From a virus: DNA of 42,866 nt. The stretch covers positions 1 to 42,866 of the IMG/VR virus record IMGVR_UViG_3300046331_000696; one strand, given 5' to 3'. The notes beneath the pieces were generated by a model, which made no database searches, was not told the origin of the DNA, and saw only the letters and a list, made by a program, of their open reading frames with translations. Positions 33,197 to 41,295 of the stretch are shown here, in pieces (the stretch's first letter is position 1; every line of letters begins with the position of its first letter). The translations under genes were made by a program, and so were the position numbers.

Positions 33197-34023
33197 TATT
33201 GAAAAAGTGTCGGGGTGAATGGTGTAGGTTTGGTAGGTTTTTCGGGCGCTAGTTTGGTAAAATTCATATGAATAACTGTTTTTGATTTGGGGTCTGTAGG
33301 GTCGTCGGAATAAATGGGAAATGTAATTCTTGCATAACCATCATCACAATAAGGGTCTCTACCAGCCAAACACTTATCATAATATAGCCCATGAAGACAC
33401 TCAAAAATAATAGGGAATCTATCCGATAAGCCCCAAGTTTTACTACTTGTAATAAACCCGTTGATTGTCCTTTCATAGTAATACTCATCGATTACAACAT
33501 CTTGCATATTTGGCCCCGGTTGATACAAGTCAAGTTTATTAAAACTGCAAAGCATCAGTGGGCAAACTTCTTTTAGTATTCGCTTATGAAAAAGCGCAAC
33601 AGCATCATTTGTACCATATTTATTTTTAGCATAAGAATGATGCGAGGCGGGCAGTTTCACATAGGGCGGATTGGTAAAAACGATTAGCCTATGATTGGGT
33701 ACGTTTTTGACCCAAGTAAGCAAATCTAAATTTACATTCAAAAAATCCGCCCTAGTAGCGGGATAGTCTTTATTTTCCAGCAAATATTTGCAATCTCCCC
33801 ATTCCAAAGTAGTAGCATACTTTTCGCAGTATTCGGGCAAAGCATCCAGCAAAGCACCTTCACCGGCTGCCATATCCCAAAAGTAATAATCCCACAAATT
33901 CGGGCTTATATCCGAATACTCATCAATAAGGGCTTTTTGGATATACTCTACAGCTTTTTCCGCCCACCGCTTGGGTGTATAAAAAGCCCCTGTTGCTTTT
34001 TGGCGCTCTTTGGTTAGTTTCAT
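33196..34023 (-). CDS. N6-adenine DNA methyltransferase
   Basis: A 275-residue protein with GAFYTPKRWAEKAVEYI near residues 12-28 (FYTP segment), motif I WDMAAGEGALLDAL near 49-62, and catalytic motif IV FTNPPYV near 116-122. The order is that of gamma-class adenine methyltransferases. Trp codons here are normal TGG. It overlaps the kinase upstream as ATGA, so both come from the same message. As an orphan enzyme it probably protects phage DNA from host restriction. No restriction subunit is seen. Confidence 0.85.
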   Translation of the reverse strand: MKLTKERQKATGAFYTPKRWAEKAVEYIQKALIDEYSDISPNLWDYYFWDMAAGEGALLDALPEYCEKYATTLEWGDCKYLLENKDYPATRADFLNVNLDLLTWVKNVPNHRLIVFTNPPYVKLPASHHSYAKNKYGTNDAVALFHKRILKEVCPLMLCSFNKLDLYQPGPNMQDVVIDEYYYERTINGFITSSKTWGLSDRFPIIFECLHGLYYDKCLAGRDPYCDDGYARITFPIYSDDPTDPKSKTVIHMNFTKLAPEKPTKPTPFTPTLFQ

Positions 34024-34829
34024 TCGTTATCTTGGAATAGTATGTCCGAATCGTCCAGCATATCCGCCAATCCCTCCCAAGCCTTATGTATGATAGAATC
34101 GGGTTCGGGTGGGGTTTGGCTAGCATGGTAATGAGCATTTACAATATCGCAGACCTTGTTCACTTGCCCCTCCAAATCCTCCACCAATTCGGAAAATTTA
34201 AGTTCCACAACCTTACAATTCGTGCCTTCTGAATCTACCAGGTAGTGAAGCCCAAACCGCCAATAATAATCAGTCATTTCCTCATAGGTTTCCATTGGGA
34301 ATACATTAAGCTCGGCTACGCGGTCTTCCTGCTCTTGGGCGCGTATGAGTGCATTTTGATAAGCATCCTTTGCGGGTATGCTGATATTGATAAGCGCGTC
34401 AATTTGGAAGTCGCTGAATAGATGTGTACGCGTTTGGAGCAAAACGCCCAAGTCTCGGTCGGCAATCATTCCGCGCTGGTGCAAATTGTTCCAAAAGAAC
34501 TCATCCTCCAAAGGTGAACGCTCCATAACAATCGCATCGCAACCTTTGCTAATAGCCTCTTTTATCATATTGGCGCGGTCGTAAAGCATAGCGACTTGAA
34601 ACCTATACACAATGTCTTGCACCTTGGGCGTCTCGGGTGTTACCGAAAAGTATTCTGCTGCGAGCTTGGAGGTTTGGCTATCTTCCCAAAATTGAGGCTC
34701 ATTCATAGCCCAAATATTCACGCTTGGCATTTGGGAGCATAATTTGGGATAAAACTCATCCAAAAAGGTGCTTTTGCCTGCAGCAATGGGACCAGCCACA
34801 GAAATAATATACATTTTCTTACTTTGCAT
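34020..34829 (-). CDS. Deoxynucleoside kinase-like protein
   Basis: A 269-residue P-loop protein. Walker A GPIAAGKST is at residues 13-21. A VMERSPLEDEFFW segment carries the ERS motif of the deoxynucleoside kinase family, which helps bind the substrate. A lid-like region with QEQEDRVAE follows. The reaction would be phosphorylation of deoxynucleosides for phage DNA synthesis. I choose the ATG at 34829 over the longer frame to 34889, since the latter overlaps the upstream gene more; MYII at 34814 is a second option. The C-terminal 60 residues are acidic and beyond the usual family end. Confidence 0.8.
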   Translation of the reverse strand: MQSKKMYIISVAGPIAAGKSTFLDEFYPKLCSQMPSVNIWAMNEPQFWEDSQTSKLAAEYFSVTPETPKVQDIVYRFQVAMLYDRANMIKEAISKGCDAIVMERSPLEDEFFWNNLHQRGMIADRDLGVLLQTRTHLFSDFQIDALINISIPAKDAYQNALIRAQEQEDRVAELNVFPMETYEEMTDYYWRFGLHYLVDSEGTNCKVVELKFSELVEDLEGQVNKVCDIVNAHYHASQTPPEPDSIIHKAWEGLADMLDDSDILFQDNE

Positions 34830-35049
34830 CGGATTGGGTTGGATTTGTGGTGTTAAAATAATCTTCTGTGGGCTCCCAGTCTGCAACAAACTTGGGCGGT
34901 GTTCTTAGTAAAAGCGAGTCAAAGACAGTACAATCAATAAATTGCGCTTGAACTGTTGGTGTTTTTTGGTTAAAATCGCTATTATAACTTGTTGCATTCA
35001 TTTCAGCGAAAATATCTACAATCTGCTTATATCCTACTAAGTGCTCCAT
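34819..35049 (-). CDS. Hypothetical protein
   Basis: A 76-residue protein with no recognised domain. It overlaps the kinase by 11 bases and starts one base into the stop of the gene before it (TAATG type), which shows tight operon packing. Confidence 0.65.
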   Translation of the reverse strand: MEHLVGYKQIVDIFAEMNATSYNSDFNQKTPTVQAQFIDCTVFDSLLLRTPPKFVADWEPTEDYFNTTNPTQSDAK

Positions 35050-35306
35050 TATGTGTTGAGTGTTCTAACTATTTTAAAATGTGTTTTGAGGTCGGTGGAT
35101 TCGGGCGGTGGTGGTGGCAAAATGCTAGCCTTATCCACCAAGTATATATTTTCGGGGAATATAGGGCAAAATGGTTCACCGGTACGCTTGGCATCCTCTT
35201 CAGCCCGTTGCCATTCCTTTGCGAGCGTTGAAATGGCAAGCTTATGAGCGTTTGTTTCGGTTGCCTCAAAATCTGCTGGCACTTCAATAATAACAGTTTT
35301 AGACAT
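35049..35306 (-). CDS. Hypothetical protein
   Basis: An 85-residue acidic protein with a PPPPPES proline run near the C-terminus. No family is recognised. A GC-rich hairpin lies just upstream of its start. Confidence 0.65.
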   Translation of the reverse strand: MSKTVIIEVPADFEATETNAHKLAISTLAKEWQRAEEDAKRTGEPFCPIFPENIYLVDKASILPPPPPESTDLKTHFKIVRTLNT

Positions 35307-35321
35307 AATTTAGGATTTTAT

Positions 35322-35342
35322 AAGCCCGCGCTGGGCGGGCTT
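35322..35342 (-). terminator. Hairpin matching the terminator at 3265
   Basis: On the minus strand AAGCCCGC, loop CCAGC, GCGGGCTT, then TATAAAAT. Stem and loop match those at 3265-3285 on the plus strand. The T tract is short, so termination may be partial. Confidence 0.55.
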
Positions 35343-35354
35343 GGGTTCAATATA

Positions 35355-35543
35355 CTAATCGGATTTATGTTTGCCCTGGTTGGGTGGGAATGCTGTTTTT
35401 TTTCGCCGAACCTCATCATCAGTGGAGGCAAACCCGAAAATTATCAACATTGCCACTATCCCAGTCAAACACCCCGCCTGTGCACTTACCAGCAAGCCAA
35501 TCGCAAAAGCAAAAAGGGCAGCCATGATATACAGAAAAGACAT
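35355..35543 (-). CDS. Small membrane protein
   Basis: A 62-residue protein with two hydrophobic stretches, residues 1-20 and 26-40, followed by a basic C-terminal tail. It is one of several small membrane proteins in this operon. The function is unknown. Confidence 0.65.
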   Translation of the reverse strand: MSFLYIMAALFAFAIGLLVSAQAGCLTGIVAMLIIFGFASTDDEVRRKKTAFPPNQGKHKSD

Positions 35544-35548
35544 GATGT

Positions 35549-36124
35549 TTATTTGTTTTTTTGTGAAAGGATAGATTCGGATTTTTGGAGGTCTGCTAAG
35601 GTTGCCTTAAGCTCTTCCAGCTGCTTCCCGATAAGGTTTATGCGAGATATATTTTCCTGCAACTTGTCCCCTTTGGAAGTTCCCTTGCTGATGCGTTCCA
35701 ATGTTTTAGTCTTTGTTTTTTTGGCACTTACAAGGAGTTTTTCACTGTTAGCGATTTGTTCTTTGACTTGGCTGATGCGTTGTTTGGTATAATCCAACGA
35801 GCCCTTTACTTCCATATTATCCCGCGTCTTTTGCAAACCCTCGTTCGCGAACTCCAGCATATCCTCGGGGTCGGTAAGGTCGTCCAAAGTGAGCCCTTCA
35901 AACTTAGATGCTGGTTCTTTTTGTACTAAGGTAAATGCAAAAACATTGTCCCCTATCTGTTCCCCGCCCAACTGTTCGGGTTGGATTTTGTTAGGAACGC
36001 CTGTTTTTGTCGCTGCTAGGCTTGTCGTTTGGAGGCTTATTTTGTCGCTTTTTTGTCGCTGATTTGTCGGAATTACCTGAAAAATACCCCTATTTGTCGC
36101 TTTTTCACGTGTTTTTGTGTCCAA
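35549..36124 (-). CDS. Hypothetical coiled-coil protein
   Basis: A protein of up to 191 residues. Residues about 105-190 form a Lys/Glu/Leu coiled coil. The start is unsure: the frame opens at a TTG (36124) and the first in-frame ATG is at residue 89. The first 45 codons coincide with a cluster of TTTGTCGC repeats, so the true start may lie inside or after that cluster. Confidence 0.5.
   Translation of the reverse strand: MDTKTREKATNRGIFQVIPTNQRQKSDKISLQTTSLAATKTGVPNKIQPEQLGGEQIGDNVFAFTLVQKEPASKFEGLTLDDLTDPEDMLEFANEGLQKTRDNMEVKGSLDYTKQRISQVKEQIANSEKLLVSAKKTKTKTLERISKGTSKGDKLQENISRINLIGKQLEELKATLADLQKSESILSQKNK
36006..36100. repeat. Cluster of TTTGTCGC octamers
   Basis: TTTGTCGC occurs at 36006, 36041, 36052 and 36093, with the variants CTTGTCGT at 36021 and TTTGTCGG at 36063, all in one orientation. 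This is six copies in 95 bases. Two neighbouring spacings are 11 bases, about one helical turn. It lies at the 5' end of the 35549 gene. Confidence 0.6.
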
Positions 36125-36210
36125 ATTGGCGGGGGTGGGGGGAAATATTTGGTCGGTTAGGCTTTGCCCTGCAAGCGGTTCGACTTCTTTTTTACGACTT
36201 GCAGGGCTGC

Positions 36211-37236
36211 TTAGTTTGGGACTAAGTCCTCTTCGTTCGGGTCAAGGTCTCCAGTATCTTGTCTGAATTGGCGGTCGGCTTTGTAGGCACCCTTAGCAAT
36301 TGCGATAATAACCCCAAGTACGCAGGGAACAAACCCAAACCAAAAGATAAAGCTACCTGCCATTTCTGAATTTTGGGTACTTAGGTCGTTCTTTTTGCCG
36401 AGTTTGGATAATACCACTTGCTCATCCTTTTCAAGGCTGGATTTGTTCTTTTGGCGGATTACGTCCATCTCTTTGCGGATTTCTTGTTCCCGTGTTTCGT
36501 AGTGTGCTAGGTGTTTTTTGAGACCCATAGAATCGGCTTGTTTGACCGCCCAGGCATTCTTTTTTTCAAATACTAATTTGTGCATATCCTTGCCTAAGAA
36601 TGCTAAAGCCTCCTTGTTTTTCTCTTCACGGAGTTTTGCGACTTCTGCATTGAGCGGGGCAAGCTGTTCGCTGAGTGCACCGGTGTACTTTTTTTGGAGG
36701 TCGTTCATTGGCTCATATTGGGCAACGGGCTCATAGAAAGTGCTTACCTTTTTGTTGGAATATTCCGAACCCTCAAAGGAGGTGAAGGTAGTAAAGGCAA
36801 CCCCAGCCGAACCAAAAATGAAAAGCATTACCAATTTGATGTATTGAGATATTGTCAGGCCCCGGTAAATGATTCCTGCGATTGCCAAGTAACTCGCATC
36901 TCTGAGCACAATCCCCACCAGCAAAAAATCAGCAGTTGCGCAAATCATCATGGAGAGTGCCATTAGGAACGCACCCAACAAATAATAGCTTGCCGACATA
37001 TCGGTAAAAATTTGTGGGTTGTAGGTAATTCCCCAAGCGAAAGTAAAACAGGAGATAGTGGAGGTAACGGTACTGAAGGCAAAGAATAGTTTCTCCAGGC
37101 TGAACACCACCTTTACGCTTCCTATGGTATTGTCTTTGAGTTTTTGAGCATTGCCACCGTTTGGGCTGCTCCCAGCATTGGAACGGCTGGAGCGTCCGAA
37201 TGCTCTGTGTGGTTTGAAGTTTGAATTAGAGGACAT
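36211..37236 (-). CDS. Multi-pass membrane protein with coiled-coil domain
   Basis: A 341-residue protein. A polar Ser/Asn-rich start is followed by hydrophobic segments near 50-70, 84-112 and 131-152, a long charged coiled-coil region (about 175-285), and a last hydrophobic helix near 294-316 with a charged tail. This would place the coiled coil on one side of the membrane. It overlaps the next upstream gene by 11 bases. No family is recognised; a host-envelope or superinfection role is conceivable only. Confidence 0.7.
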   Translation of the reverse strand: MSSNSNFKPHRAFGRSSRSNAGSSPNGGNAQKLKDNTIGSVKVVFSLEKLFFAFSTVTSTISCFTFAWGITYNPQIFTDMSASYYLLGAFLMALSMMICATADFLLVGIVLRDASYLAIAGIIYRGLTISQYIKLVMLFIFGSAGVAFTTFTSFEGSEYSNKKVSTFYEPVAQYEPMNDLQKKYTGALSEQLAPLNAEVAKLREEKNKEALAFLGKDMHKLVFEKKNAWAVKQADSMGLKKHLAHYETREQEIRKEMDVIRQKNKSSLEKDEQVVLSKLGKKNDLSTQNSEMAGSFIFWFGFVPCVLGVIIAIAKGAYKADRQFRQDTGDLDPNEEDLVPN

Positions 37237-37453
37237 TTTCGGAGTTTGTTGGGTTAGGATTTGGGTTTGGTGTTTTTTGGGCTTCCCTTTGAGCTTTGCG
37301 CTCTAAGCGTCGGATATGTCGGCGTTTCACGTATGCGAGCAGAAGCAGGAAGGTACAGACCAAAATAAAGATAATTAGTATAAACTTTGGGAAGAAGTCT
37401 TGGAAGCGGTCAAAAATATCCGACCAGGTTAAAACCGTTTGGAGAAATAGCAT
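37226..37453 (-). CDS. Small single-pass membrane protein
   Basis: A 75-residue protein with a hydrophobic helix at about residues 23-43 followed by KRRHIRRLERKAQRE, a positively charged cytoplasmic-type flank, and a Pro/Asn repeat tail (NPNPNPTN). It overlaps the following membrane protein, so the two may work together. Confidence 0.7.
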   Translation of the reverse strand: MLFLQTVLTWSDIFDRFQDFFPKFILIIFILVCTFLLLLAYVKRRHIRRLERKAQREAQKTPNPNPNPTNSENVL

Positions 37454-37476
37454 ATTTTGGAATTGGGTTGGAATTA

Positions 37477-37510
37477 AAAAACCAACCCGTGAATTTTTGT
37501 CACGGGTTGG
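37477..37510 (-). terminator. Leftward terminator
   Basis: CCAACCCGTGA and TCACGGGTTGG form an 11-bp stem with a seven-base loop. On the minus strand it is followed by TTTTTT. It ends the message of the gene at 37526. Confidence 0.85.
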
Positions 37511-37525
37511 GTGGGGTTTGCGAGA

Positions 37526-37810
37526 TTAGCGGTCAAAGTTGGGCGGGATTTCAAACTGCCCGTTGTGCTTGTTCTTTCCATCCTGTTCATGCTTGGGCAG
37601 GGGTGGCAAATCTTCAGCGCTGATTGGGTCTGAGCTCTCCAAAAATTTAGAGCCTATTTTAACCAAAGATTTGAAGCTTTTGGTTGGAATTATAAAATAA
37701 GTCCCAATCCATAAAAATTTAGACTCATCGTTCAATTGTTCTTTTATTTCTTCAGCTTCAGCGTCGGAAATAACGACCATTTCTTTATCATATTTGAATT
37801 CAAAAGACAT
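37526..37810 (-). CDS. Hypothetical protein
   Basis: A 94-residue acidic protein with an amphipathic helix (DAEAEEIKEQLND) and a short beta region. The C-terminal part is Pro/Lys-rich. No family is recognised. The terminator lies 16 bases downstream. Confidence 0.65.
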   Translation of the reverse strand: MSFEFKYDKEMVVISDAEAEEIKEQLNDESKFLWIGTYFIIPTKSFKSLVKIGSKFLESSDPISAEDLPPLPKHEQDGKNKHNGQFEIPPNFDR

Positions 37811-37843
37811 AAGAAAATAGGGGTTGCGGTGTGAAAAAATGGG

Positions 37844-38392
37844 CTAAGATGCCCTTTTGATTGCTTTCAGCCGTTCCTCTGCTGTTGGCGGTTCGTGTGC
37901 TATAAAGCACTTGGCTCGGCTTGGGTTTTGTGCATCAACAGTGCAAAGCGCCCTATCATCCTCGCTTTGTTTGGGTTGGCTCTTTGGCGTGCCCTTTGCT
38001 TCAAGCAGACCAACAAAATAATCCAACCTTTTATCGAGGGTACTCAAATCTTCCTTGATTGGTTTTAATTCGCTTGCAGCTGCCCTTTTCATAAGGACTA
38101 CCAAAGCTTTTTGCAAAACAGCAGCAGGGTTTAGTCCAATTTGATAATCTAAGGCTGCGGATTCAAAATCCCCGTTTTCAATTGGGAAAAATTCAGCGCT
38201 CAAAATCGCATTGCGTGGAATGCAAAACTCACCGCCAATGTGTTGAATTACCATATTTGGTACGTGTGCATACCTCCAATCAGATTTGAAGTCATCCTGC
38301 TGTTTTGGAGTAATTGCGAGCATTTTGCGAGAAGTTCCATATTCGGCTTCTGTGATGGTTAAAACGAGTTTAAAATTTTTGTCGTTGGACAT
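37844..38392 (-). CDS. Hypothetical protein
   Basis: A 182-residue protein with a beta-rich first half and a helical second half (LKPIKEDLSTLDKRLDYFVG) suited to oligomer formation. A Cys pair (CTVD, CFIA) is widely spaced and not a clear zinc site. The function is unknown. Confidence 0.65.
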   Translation of the reverse strand: MSNDKNFKLVLTITEAEYGTSRKMLAITPKQQDDFKSDWRYAHVPNMVIQHIGGEFCIPRNAILSAEFFPIENGDFESAALDYQIGLNPAAVLQKALVVLMKRAAASELKPIKEDLSTLDKRLDYFVGLLEAKGTPKSQPKQSEDDRALCTVDAQNPSRAKCFIAHEPPTAEERLKAIKRAS

Positions 38393-38422
38393 TGTAATAA
38401 TTGGTTTAAAAAAGTTAGAAAA

Positions 38423-38638
38423 TTATACGTAAATAGGAATTGGGGAGCACCTAATCTCCAAAATTTTAGAGCACTCAAAATAAGCCGTTCCTTTGCGGTG
38501 CTTGATAGCTATAAATGTGTTGTCGGGATTGTTCGCTTGGGTTTTTAATTCTTGGAGCCGCTCGTCGGTAACAGCAAATTGCCGATAAGATTTATCCTTG
38601 TCTTTGAATTCAAGGTGGATTAGGATGTATTCTTTCAT
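38423..38638 (-). CDS. Hypothetical small protein
   Basis: A 71-residue alpha/beta protein with no recognised domain. It lies one base from the stop of the next membrane protein gene upstream. Confidence 0.6.
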   Translation of the reverse strand: MKEYILIHLEFKDKDKSYRQFAVTDERLQELKTQANNPDNTFIAIKHRKGTAYFECSKILEIRCSPIPIYV

Positions 38639-38639
38639 G

Positions 38640-38789
38640 TTAGAAAAGAATTAGGAGGATTAGGAGGATAAAAGCAAGCGAGATAACAAACTTCCCGCAA
38701 AAATCAGCGCTGCGAACCCAAAGAACTATGCTTCTGTACTCTTCTAATTCTTTGGGCTGCATTTGGTGTTTATTTTGTCTTTTTGCCAT
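38640..38789 (-). CDS. Small single-pass membrane protein
   Basis: A 49-residue protein with a polar start and one hydrophobic helix at the very C-terminus (FVISLAFILLILLILF), a tail-anchored type. The frame is open upstream to 38858, but the ATG at 38789 suits the spacing; it overlaps the previous gene by 20 bases. Confidence 0.6.
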   Translation of the reverse strand: MAKRQNKHQMQPKELEEYRSIVLWVRSADFCGKFVISLAFILLILLILF

Positions 38790-38934
38790 GTTTGGGAGGG
38801 GTTGCGGGTTTGTTATATTCTTGTCGGATAGAGTTCCCAGCGTACAGGAACATGGCAATTACAAATAGGGAGAAGTTGCCAGGATTCGGGGCGGTTATGA
38901 GCCAAGCCAACAAAACAAATAGGATAATTATCAT
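38770..38934 (-). CDS. Small membrane protein, 54 residues
   Basis: From ATG at 38934 to TAA at 38772-38770. It has a hydrophobic start (MIIILFVLLAWLI), a short Pro/Asn turn, a second hydrophobic stretch (FSLFVIAMFLYAG) and a basic Pro/Lys tail. It overlaps both neighbours by a few bases, as do the other genes of this run, which supports it being real despite its size. Confidence 0.65.
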   Translation of the reverse strand: MIIILFVLLAWLITAPNPGNFSLFVIAMFLYAGNSIRQEYNKPATPPKHGKKTK

Positions 38935-39173
38935 TTTTTACTTTGGGAAACAATTAGGAAAAGGGCAAGTAGTAAGACAAAGGCAAATCCAAAACCCGAA
39001 ACAACAAGTTCGGTATCAACGAAGGGGTTTTGCAGTTGCCAGCGGTTGTAAAAGTTCCGCAAAAAAGCACCCAAGCATACCCCGAAAAACACAATCAGCA
39101 GTCCCAAAAAAGGATTAAATTTTGTCGACTTTACAATAGCCTGGCTTTGCGGTTTATGCTTCGTTGTCTTCAT
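38931..39173 (-). CDS. Small membrane protein, two helices
   Basis: An 80-residue protein with a basic start, a first hydrophobic helix near residues 21-37 (FLGLLIVFFGVCLGAF) and a second near 58-75. The ATG at 39173 is preferred to the open frame up to 39233, which lies in the gene before. The third copy of the TTTGTCGAC repeat (39121-39140) is within its coding region. Confidence 0.65.
   Translation of the reverse strand: MKTTKHKPQSQAIVKSTKFNPFLGLLIVFFGVCLGAFLRNFYNRWQLQNPFVDTELVVSGFGFAFVLLLALFLIVSQSKK
39121..39140. repeat. Third copy of the TTTGTCGAC 20-mer
   Basis: TTTGTCGACTTTACAATAGC differs from the copy at 7843-7862 at one base in 20. It lies in a coding region here and in a non-coding gap there. 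Confidence 0.55.
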
Positions 39174-39525
39174 TGGTTCGGTTTGTTTTAGATAAAACGT
39201 TGTCAAGGTCTGCTTGGGTTGGGTGTTCCACAAAATAAATTTTGTGCAATTTTAACATTGCGCTGTAATATTGCTTTTTCAAGCTATATTCTTGGAATCT
39301 TTCACGATTATGCAAAAGTGTCCGCCTTGCACCCCCAAGGCATTCTCTGAGGTCATTATTTTGCTCTAATAATTCATTGACCCCAGATTCAACTTTTAAA
39401 ACTTCCTGTTGAAGTTTATCGGCAAGTATTTCGGCTCGGGTTAATTTTTTTATATAAATTGACATACGAATTACGTGGGTAACAAGTAGGAAAACAATGG
39501 TAATTATTAAAGAAATGTCTTGCAT
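39154..39525 (-). CDS. Membrane-anchored coiled-coil protein
   Basis: A 123-residue protein with an N-terminal helix (ISLIITIVFLLVTHVI, residues 4-19) and a coiled coil (about 28-65). The layout resembles i-spanins or small anchored regulators, but it lies in the early leftward operon. It overlaps both neighbours by about 20 bases. Confidence 0.65.
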   Translation of the reverse strand: MQDISLIITIVFLLVTHVIRMSIYIKKLTRAEILADKLQQEVLKVESGVNELLEQNNDLRECLGGARRTLLHNRERFQEYSLKKQYYSAMLKLHKIYFVEHPTQADLDNVLSKTNRTNEDNEA

Positions 39526-39878
39526 TTTAGGATAGATAAGAAATGTTTATAAATCAGTTTGTAGGCGTTCAAAACGCCTTTTTTGCGCCCAAGAAACTGT
39601 ACACTAAAGCCTTTGGAATCAATGATATACGCATCCCAAATACCTTCCTTAAAGGTTCTTTGTTGGAGTGCGTATTGGTAAGTATTCCAATTTTGGGGAG
39701 GTTTATATCCCATGTGCGTGCTTAACAATTCTTGGCTATCAGGTAGGGTGTAGTAGGTTGTGCAATTGTCCATGCACTCAACACGTTTGCAATAACCGTT
39801 ATCCGAATTTAAAAAGATATATTCGGGGTCTTTGCTGATGTGCTTGAAGTATTCGGGTGGTGGGTATATGAAAACCAT
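39507..39878 (-). CDS. Hypothetical protein
   Basis: A 123-residue Tyr-rich protein with a possible Cys pair (CKRVECMDNC near residues 30-39). No known family is seen. Confidence 0.65.
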   Translation of the reverse strand: MVFIYPPPEYFKHISKDPEYIFLNSDNGYCKRVECMDNCTTYYTLPDSQELLSTHMGYKPPQNWNTYQYALQQRTFKEGIWDAYIIDSKGFSVQFLGRKKGVLNAYKLIYKHFLSILKCKTFL

Positions 39879-39898
39879 ATTTAGGCGGGATTTTTGGG

Positions 39899-40363
39899 TT
39901 AGAATTTCATTTCCTCCTGCTGGAGCGGGGTTTGCAAATATAACTTACAACCCCCAAACCTTTTAAAATCTTCCTGCACTAATTTTGCCTTGTCTCTGAA
40001 GTAGTTGAGGTTGCTATAAACCTGAACAGCCATTACCTCGCTTGGTATGATTGTGATGCTGTCAAAGGTTTTATACAGGAGGGCGGATTGGGGAAAACCT
40101 ACATCAGTGCATTTTTCAAAAATTAGCTCTTTGATGCCTGCATTGGCAACCGCCCGAATGAATCCACCAGCTTCCAACACTTGCAAAAGCGTTTTTTTGC
40201 CGAGTGCCCTTTTATCTTTTATGCTGATACTCAAGTTTTTAACCCCTTTTGATTTGAGGTAAGCTTCCAACAGTTTCAGCCGTTTGGGGTCTGTGGTAAG
40301 CTCATCAATGGTTGCAAATTGGGATGTTTCTTTTTTGGCTGGATAAGATGTTTCGTTACGCAT
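39899..40363 (-). CDS. Hypothetical protein
   Basis: A 154-residue alpha/beta protein. The central stretch (AVANAGIKELIFEKCTDVG) suggests a small Rossmann-like or ferredoxin-like fold. There is no catalytic motif. It overlaps the gene before it by eight bases. Confidence 0.65.
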   Translation of the reverse strand: MRNETSYPAKKETSQFATIDELTTDPKRLKLLEAYLKSKGVKNLSISIKDKRALGKKTLLQVLEAGGFIRAVANAGIKELIFEKCTDVGFPQSALLYKTFDSITIIPSEVMAVQVYSNLNYFRDKAKLVQEDFKRFGGCKLYLQTPLQQEEMKF

Positions 40364-40736
40364 AATCGGAAAGTATTTGAATGTTTGTGTTGATGATTGA
40401 TAAAGCAGCGTCCAAGTATGCGTTTAGCATTGTTTCGGACATGGAAACGATTGGGGCAATGCCAGGGGCTATTCTTAGAATGTGGATTTCTTTTTGAGCT
40501 TCACCGCCTGGGGCTTCCCATTCCTCACAAAGAAAACTCAGCAGGGATATTTTAACCCAAAGCGGTTGTATATTATCCAGCTGGTATTTTTCGTGTTGGT
40601 ATTTGAGGGGATTGGCTTGTATCCATGCTTGGAGTTCAAAAAGCCAATCCCTAAAGGTTAGGCTATCCTCAAGCTTGAGGATGCCAAGCTTCTGTTCTAA
40701 GCTTGTTCTTTTCTCGGTTGGGCTGGAGTTACACAT
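40356..40736 (-). CDS. Hypothetical protein
   Basis: A 126-residue helical protein rich in Leu and Trp. The open frame goes up to 40844, but those codons overlap the next gene. The ATG at 40736 gives a 40-base overlap. The function is unknown. Confidence 0.65.
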   Translation of the reverse strand: MCNSSPTEKRTSLEQKLGILKLEDSLTFRDWLFELQAWIQANPLKYQHEKYQLDNIQPLWVKISLLSFLCEEWEAPGGEAQKEIHILRIAPGIAPIVSMSETMLNAYLDAALSIINTNIQILSDYA

Positions 40737-41269
40737 ATAATTTGAGTGGCTTTTAACAATCTTACCTGTGGTTTTTCTTGACCCGGTATATTTTCCATAT
40801 ACATGATATTGCCATTTTTTGCCTCTCTTTCTTTGAGTTCGCAAATAGCCTCTGCGTTTGCGGTACGTTCTTCACCATCTAATTTGATGTATTTGATAAC
40901 CACCGCGTTGCGACGTATATTTGTTTGGTAGCGTGCGTATGCGATTTTGAGCGCTTCAGCAATACCAATCCCGCCAATTATGGTTTTAGTGAAAACATTT
41001 GCTTGGGTAACAACGTACTGCAAAAGTTCCTGCATCATGGATTGTACAAGCTCGGATTTGGCTTGTTTTTGCTCGGCAACTGTTTGGGTGGGTTGCTCGG
41101 CTGGGGTTTGCTGTGCTTCAAGCTCGGCAATGATTGCTGCCTTATTTGCTCTGTAGAATGCGTATGCTTCTTTGAAGGCTTCAGCTTTAGTAATTGTACC
41201 GTTTGAGTTCCAATACAAGTTGTTTGCGTATTTCGCTGCGAAAGCGGATGCGTGGTTTGTGCGTTTCAT
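40697..41269 (-). CDS. First gene of the leftward early operon, hypothetical
   Basis: A 190-residue protein. Residues 1-80 are helical and Ala/Gln-rich; residues 130-155 (VVIKYIKLDGEERTANAEAI) resemble the strand pattern of the DUF2693-like protein at 7548, a weak likeness only. I take ATG at 41269; the longer frame to 41338 runs through the promoter. As first gene behind a strong promoter it is probably expressed at once on infection. Confidence 0.7.
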   Translation of the reverse strand: MKRTNHASAFAAKYANNLYWNSNGTITKAEAFKEAYAFYRANKAAIIAELEAQQTPAEQPTQTVAEQKQAKSELVQSMMQELLQYVVTQANVFTKTIIGGIGIAEALKIAYARYQTNIRRNAVVIKYIKLDGEERTANAEAICELKEREAKNGNIMYMENIPGQEKPQVRLLKATQIICVTPAQPRKEQA

Positions 41270-41295
41270 ATTGTTGATTGCTTTGGTTTGCAATA

